Below are positions 61,319-64,000 of a stretch of DNA of 64,000 nt, piece after piece. The translations under genes and the position numbers were made by a program. The notes beneath the pieces are model-generated. The model saw nothing but the letters and a program-made list of their open reading frames with translations, had not been told where the DNA came from and ran no database searches. Within the stretch, counting starts at the first letter, position 1. The number at the start of each line of letters is the position of its first letter. Source of the DNA: Bog-473 sp963704355 (GTDB lineage Bacteria > Actinomycetota > Acidimicrobiia > Acidimicrobiales > RAAP-2); NCBI GenBank assembly GCA_963704355.1, contig OY969891.1:2356001-2420000 (forward strand). Reading direction: 5' to 3'.

Positions 61319-63448
61319 GTGCCGCACGGAACCCCCGTCACGCGTCCCGGGCTCATGCGGCGCCGTCGGCCTCGCGTGCACACCCTGACGGCCGTACTCA
61401 TCGTCTCGGCTTCTTTCGTGGTGCCCGCCGCCCTGTTCGGCCCCACCTCGACGGCGGCGGCCTCCCAGTCGCACGCGTTGCCGTCCGACTCGACCGACGT
61501 CAACATCGCCATGACGGAGAACGACGGCCTCGATGTGATCGTGGCTGCGTCGGGTGGCGGCGTGTCCGCGCCGGGCGTGGCCAATGCGGCGGCCGTCCGA
61601 TTCCAACAAAGTGGGAGTGGGTCGTGGAACATCGATACCGGCCCCGGTTGTGCGGGCCCGTGGTCCCAGGTGTCGGCGGATCAGGGCGGCACGCCGACGG
61701 CATCGCCGGTCGGTGGGCTCCTCACGCTCTGCGTCGCGAGCTACAGCCCCACCGTCCACGGAACGTTGAGTGCGTTGTACAACTCCGTTGGCCAGGCGCG
61801 GACGATCAACACGCTCCCGCTCGAGCAGTATGTCGCCGACACGGTGCCCGGGGAGTCGCCGTCAAGCTGGGCCAGTCTGGGTGGTCCTGGTCCCCAGTCC
61901 ATGCCCTGGGGGTTCCAGGAACTCGAGGCCCAAGCGGTGGCCGTCCGCTCCTACGTGCTGGCGAACCTGGGCGGCTACGGCGGCTACGCGGACACCTGCG
62001 ACCTCACGTGTCAGACGTACCGCGGCACCGAATACGAGACGTCGACGAGCATCGCCGCGGCCAATGACACCGCCGGCGAAGTCATGGTGATGCCCGGCGG
62101 CCAGATCGCCACCACCGAATACTCAGCTTCGACCGGCGGCTACACCTCGAGCTCCAATCAAGAGTCTCCGTTCACCGCGGTGCCCGACGACGGCGATGCG
62201 GTCTGCGTGCCCGGCGCCTGCAACCCGAACCACAACTGGTCGACCTCGGTCTCCTATTCGACCATTGCGTCGACGTGGCCACAGATCGGCTCGTTCACCG
62301 GCTTCGGCGGCGCGACCACCGATTCCGGCCAGCCCTACGACTTCCCCCACGGACGGGTGGACGCCATCACCCTCGACGGGACCTCGGAGGACATCACTAT
62401 TCCGGGCACCGAGTTCTACGTCGACCTCGGCCTCAACTCGGACCTCTTCTCGGTCACCTCGAGCAACGGGAGCTCCGTCTTCATCACGGGACAGGGGTGG
62501 GGCCACGGCATCGGGATGGGCCAGTGGGGCGCGCTCGGTTACGCCATCGGCCAGGACCACGGCGACGGGAACTCGACCTACACCCAGATCGTGGATCACT
62601 ACTACGGCCCTGCCCAGATGCAGAACCTGTCGAACATCAGCTCGGTCGGGGGCCAGGCCAGCGGCGGCGTTTCGGGCTACTGGATCAACGCGTCCGACGG
62701 CGGCGTCTTCAGCTTCGGCGCGGCGCAATTCTACGGGAGCACGGGCGGCATGCGCCTGAACAAGCCGGTGGTCGGGATGGCGTCCACGCACGACGCCCGC
62801 GGCTACTGGGAGGTGGCCAGCGACGGCGGCGTCTTCAGCTTCGGCGACGCGCTGTTCCACGGCAGCACGGGCAGCATCGTGCTCAACCAGCCAGTCGTCG
62901 GAATGGCGACGACGCCCGACGGCGGCGGCTACTGGCTCGTCGCCTCCGACGGCGGCATCTTCGCCTTCGGCGACGCGCAGTTCCACGGCAGCACCGGGGC
63001 CATCCGCCTCAACAAGCCGGTGATCGGCATGGTGCCGACCCACGACGGGGGCGGGTACTGGCTCGTCGCCTCCGACGGCGGGATCTTCGCGTTCGGCGAC
63101 GCCGGGTTCTACGGCTCACTCGGGTCGGCGCCGCCGCCGACCCCGATCGTCGGCGTCGCCCCGTCGCCCGACGGTGGCGGCTACTGGATGCTCGAGGCCG
63201 ACGGCGCGGTGCACGGCTTCGGCAACGCGCCCACCGTGGGCCTGGCCGCCGGCTCCCCGGGCCTCAGCGCCATGTCCGGCCCGATGGCCGCCCTCATCCC
63301 GGACTTCACCGGGCAGGGCTTCGACGCCGTCGACGGCCGCGGCCAGGCCTTCGCTTACGGCGACGCGCCCTACTTCGGCGACGTCACCACCGCGGTCCCC
63401 GGCTACTCAGGCCACGCCGTGGGCATCGCCGCCGTCGCCTCCGGCTGA
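61319..63448 (+). CDS. Secreted SpoIID/LytB-domain protein with C-terminal ASDGG-type repeats
   Basis: This is a 709-residue exported protein. A basic N-terminus and hydrophobic signal end near STAAAS. Residues 150-440 contain a SpoIID/LytB domain: LPLEQYVADTVPGESPSSWA, LEAQAVAVRSYVLANLG, TEYSASTGGYTSSSNQESPF and GQGWGHGIGMGQWGALGYAI. SpoIID proteins are lytic transglycosylases on peptidoglycan. From about residue 452 come six repeats of about 42 residues (RGYWEVASDGGVFSFGDALF and the like), the same module as in the protein at 54449. The repeat probably anchors or targets the enzyme at the cell surface. The last 42 bp overlap the convergent HAD gene. Confidence 0.9.
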   Translation: MPHGTPVTRPGLMRRRRPRVHTLTAVLIVSASFVVPAALFGPTSTAAASQSHALPSDSTDVNIAMTENDGLDVIVAASGGGVSAPGVANAAAVRFQQSGSGSWNIDTGPGCAGPWSQVSADQGGTPTASPVGGLLTLCVASYSPTVHGTLSALYNSVGQARTINTLPLEQYVADTVPGESPSSWASLGGPGPQSMPWGFQELEAQAVAVRSYVLANLGGYGGYADTCDLTCQTYRGTEYETSTSIAAANDTAGEVMVMPGGQIATTEYSASTGGYTSSSNQESPFTAVPDDGDAVCVPGACNPNHNWSTSVSYSTIASTWPQIGSFTGFGGATTDSGQPYDFPHGRVDAITLDGTSEDITIPGTEFYVDLGLNSDLFSVTSSNGSSVFITGQGWGHGIGMGQWGALGYAIGQDHGDGNSTYTQIVDHYYGPAQMQNLSNISSVGGQASGGVSGYWINASDGGVFSFGAAQFYGSTGGMRLNKPVVGMASTHDARGYWEVASDGGVFSFGDALFHGSTGSIVLNQPVVGMATTPDGGGYWLVASDGGIFAFGDAQFHGSTGAIRLNKPVIGMVPTHDGGGYWLVASDGGIFAFGDAGFYGSLGSAPPPTPIVGVAPSPDGGGYWMLEADGAVHGFGNAPTVGLAAGSPGLSAMSGPMAALIPDFTGQGFDAVDGRGQAFAYGDAPYFGDVTTAVPGYSGHAVGIAAVASG

Positions 63449-64000
63449 GCGCGCCGTGACCTCCGCCAGGCGGGGGAAGCGGCGAAGGCGGCCGAGGGGG
63501 CCCAGCCGCCCGGCATCGACCCCGTGGTCGGCGGCGTTGAGCAGGCGCAGGTCGCCCCGACTGTTGCCGTAGGCCCAGAGCACCGGCTGCTCGGCGGCGG
63601 GGCTGCCGCCCAGGAGGCCGCGGGCGCGCAGGTGGCCGACCAGACGGGCGTACTTCTCGGCGCCCCGGTTGTTCTTGCCCTCGTACCCGCCGGTGAGCAG
63701 GCCGCCCCCGCCCACGGCGAGCCGGGTGGCGACGACGCCGTCCACGCCGAGCTCCTCGCCGGCCGGGCTCAGGTAGCACTCGGGCGACGCCGACACGATC
63801 ACGGTGTAGTGGCCCTGCCGGCGGTGCCACTCGAGCCGGCGCCGCGTGTCCTCGCGCAGGTGGCGCTGCAGGTGCCGGTGGGCGAAGGCCCGCGAGCGCC
63901 GGTCGACCTCGTCCACGGACAGGCCGCCGAGCAGGCGGACGAAGAGTCGTTCCTTCACCTGGTCGGCTGCCGTCCCGCCGGTGATCGCGGCCCCCAGGAG
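63407..64000 (-). CDS. HAD-IB-type phosphatase (phosphoserine phosphatase-like), 5' end outside the window
   Basis: The reading frame is open to the right edge (LLGAAITGGTAADQVKERLF ...), so the catalytic N-terminal DxDxT motif lies outside. Visible HAD-IB features are GHYTVIVSASPECYLSPAGE (motif II Ser), a Lys region in GGYEGKNNRGAEKYARL, and the motif III segment LWAYGNSRGDLRLLNAADHG with the metal-binding Asp. This fits the phosphoserine-phosphatase-like group often found in actinobacterial lipid or glycan loci. Its last codons overlap the end of the SpoIID-repeat gene by 42 bp. Confidence 0.85.
   Translation of the reverse strand, partial: LLGAAITGGTAADQVKERLFVRLLGGLSVDEVDRRSRAFAHRHLQRHLREDTRRRLEWHRRQGHYTVIVSASPECYLSPAGEELGVDGVVATRLAVGGGGLLTGGYEGKNNRGAEKYARLVGHLRARGLLGGSPAAEQPVLWAYGNSRGDLRLLNAADHGVDAGRLGPLGRLRRFPRLAEVTARSAGGDGGDAHGVA

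Overview
The window is GC-rich, densely coding DNA from an actinobacterium. An Acidimicrobiia-like member of the Actinomycetota fits best: F420/LLM oxidoreductases, HadA/HadB-type dehydratases, an MMPL transporter, secreted proteins built from YW-x-x-ASDGG-x-F-x-FGDA repeats, and many genes that start 6-9 bases after a TANNNT hexamer, as expected for leaderless transcription. This placement is inference; there is no rRNA gene in the window.

Layout. 1-455: the end of a PilB/GspE-type ATPase. 507-7209: DUF1697 protein, FAD oxidoreductase, an intact IS5-family element (2233-3170, TTA target duplication), a GT-C-like membrane protein, a VOC protein, then rph and rdgB. 7345-13896: LLM oxidoreductase, P-loop kinase, amidohydrolase-like and SRPBCC proteins, a GT4 glycosyltransferase, nitroreductase, and a HadA-like / DoxX-like / HadB-like set. 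14008-15583: a cytochrome P450 bracketed by 30-bp inverted repeats, with two tandem-repeat arrays upstream. 15680-27410: SDR, a possible structured RNA with a strong hairpin, Lon-substrate-domain protein, TetR regulator, DUF1330, sulfatase, alpha/beta hydrolase, a frameshifted LLM gene, MMPL transporter, crotonase, YCII protein and an HtrA-like lipoprotein protease.

27569-34937 looks like an island. It has 39-bp imperfect terminal inverted repeats (34/39) and 14-bp direct repeats (12/14) outside them. It carries a membrane-anchored S33-type hydrolase, a DesK/DesR-type two-component system, an Ig-like secreted protein, another hydrolase and decayed genes (TOPRIM-like fragment, class III cyclase pseudogene), but no transposase. 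Its right end coincides with the stop codon of a FabG-like SDR. A frameshifted glycerate kinase follows.

37188-47642: a giant secreted repeat protein, tRNA-Leu(UAG), a ClpP gene, then a glycan export operon: ABC-2 permease, Wzt-like ATPase with C-terminal domain, coiled-coil/methyltransferase-like protein and two glycosyltransferases. 47677-51271: an OpuC-like osmoprotectant ABC transporter. 51816-54419: universal stress protein, P-loop kinase, FUSC-like membrane protein. 54449-63448: a second surface locus, with two large secreted proteins sharing one repeat module (one fused to a SpoIID domain) around a degenerate paralogue of the methyltransferase-like protein and three related glycosyltransferases. 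The window ends inside a HAD-IB phosphatase gene.

The two glycan loci look like duplicated versions of one module: a methyltransferase-like protein directly followed by a glycosyltransferase with an N-terminal FVP...DA-x-G...TL signature. With the shared-repeat secreted proteins they may form a little-described cell-surface system; this is inference from gene order and motifs.
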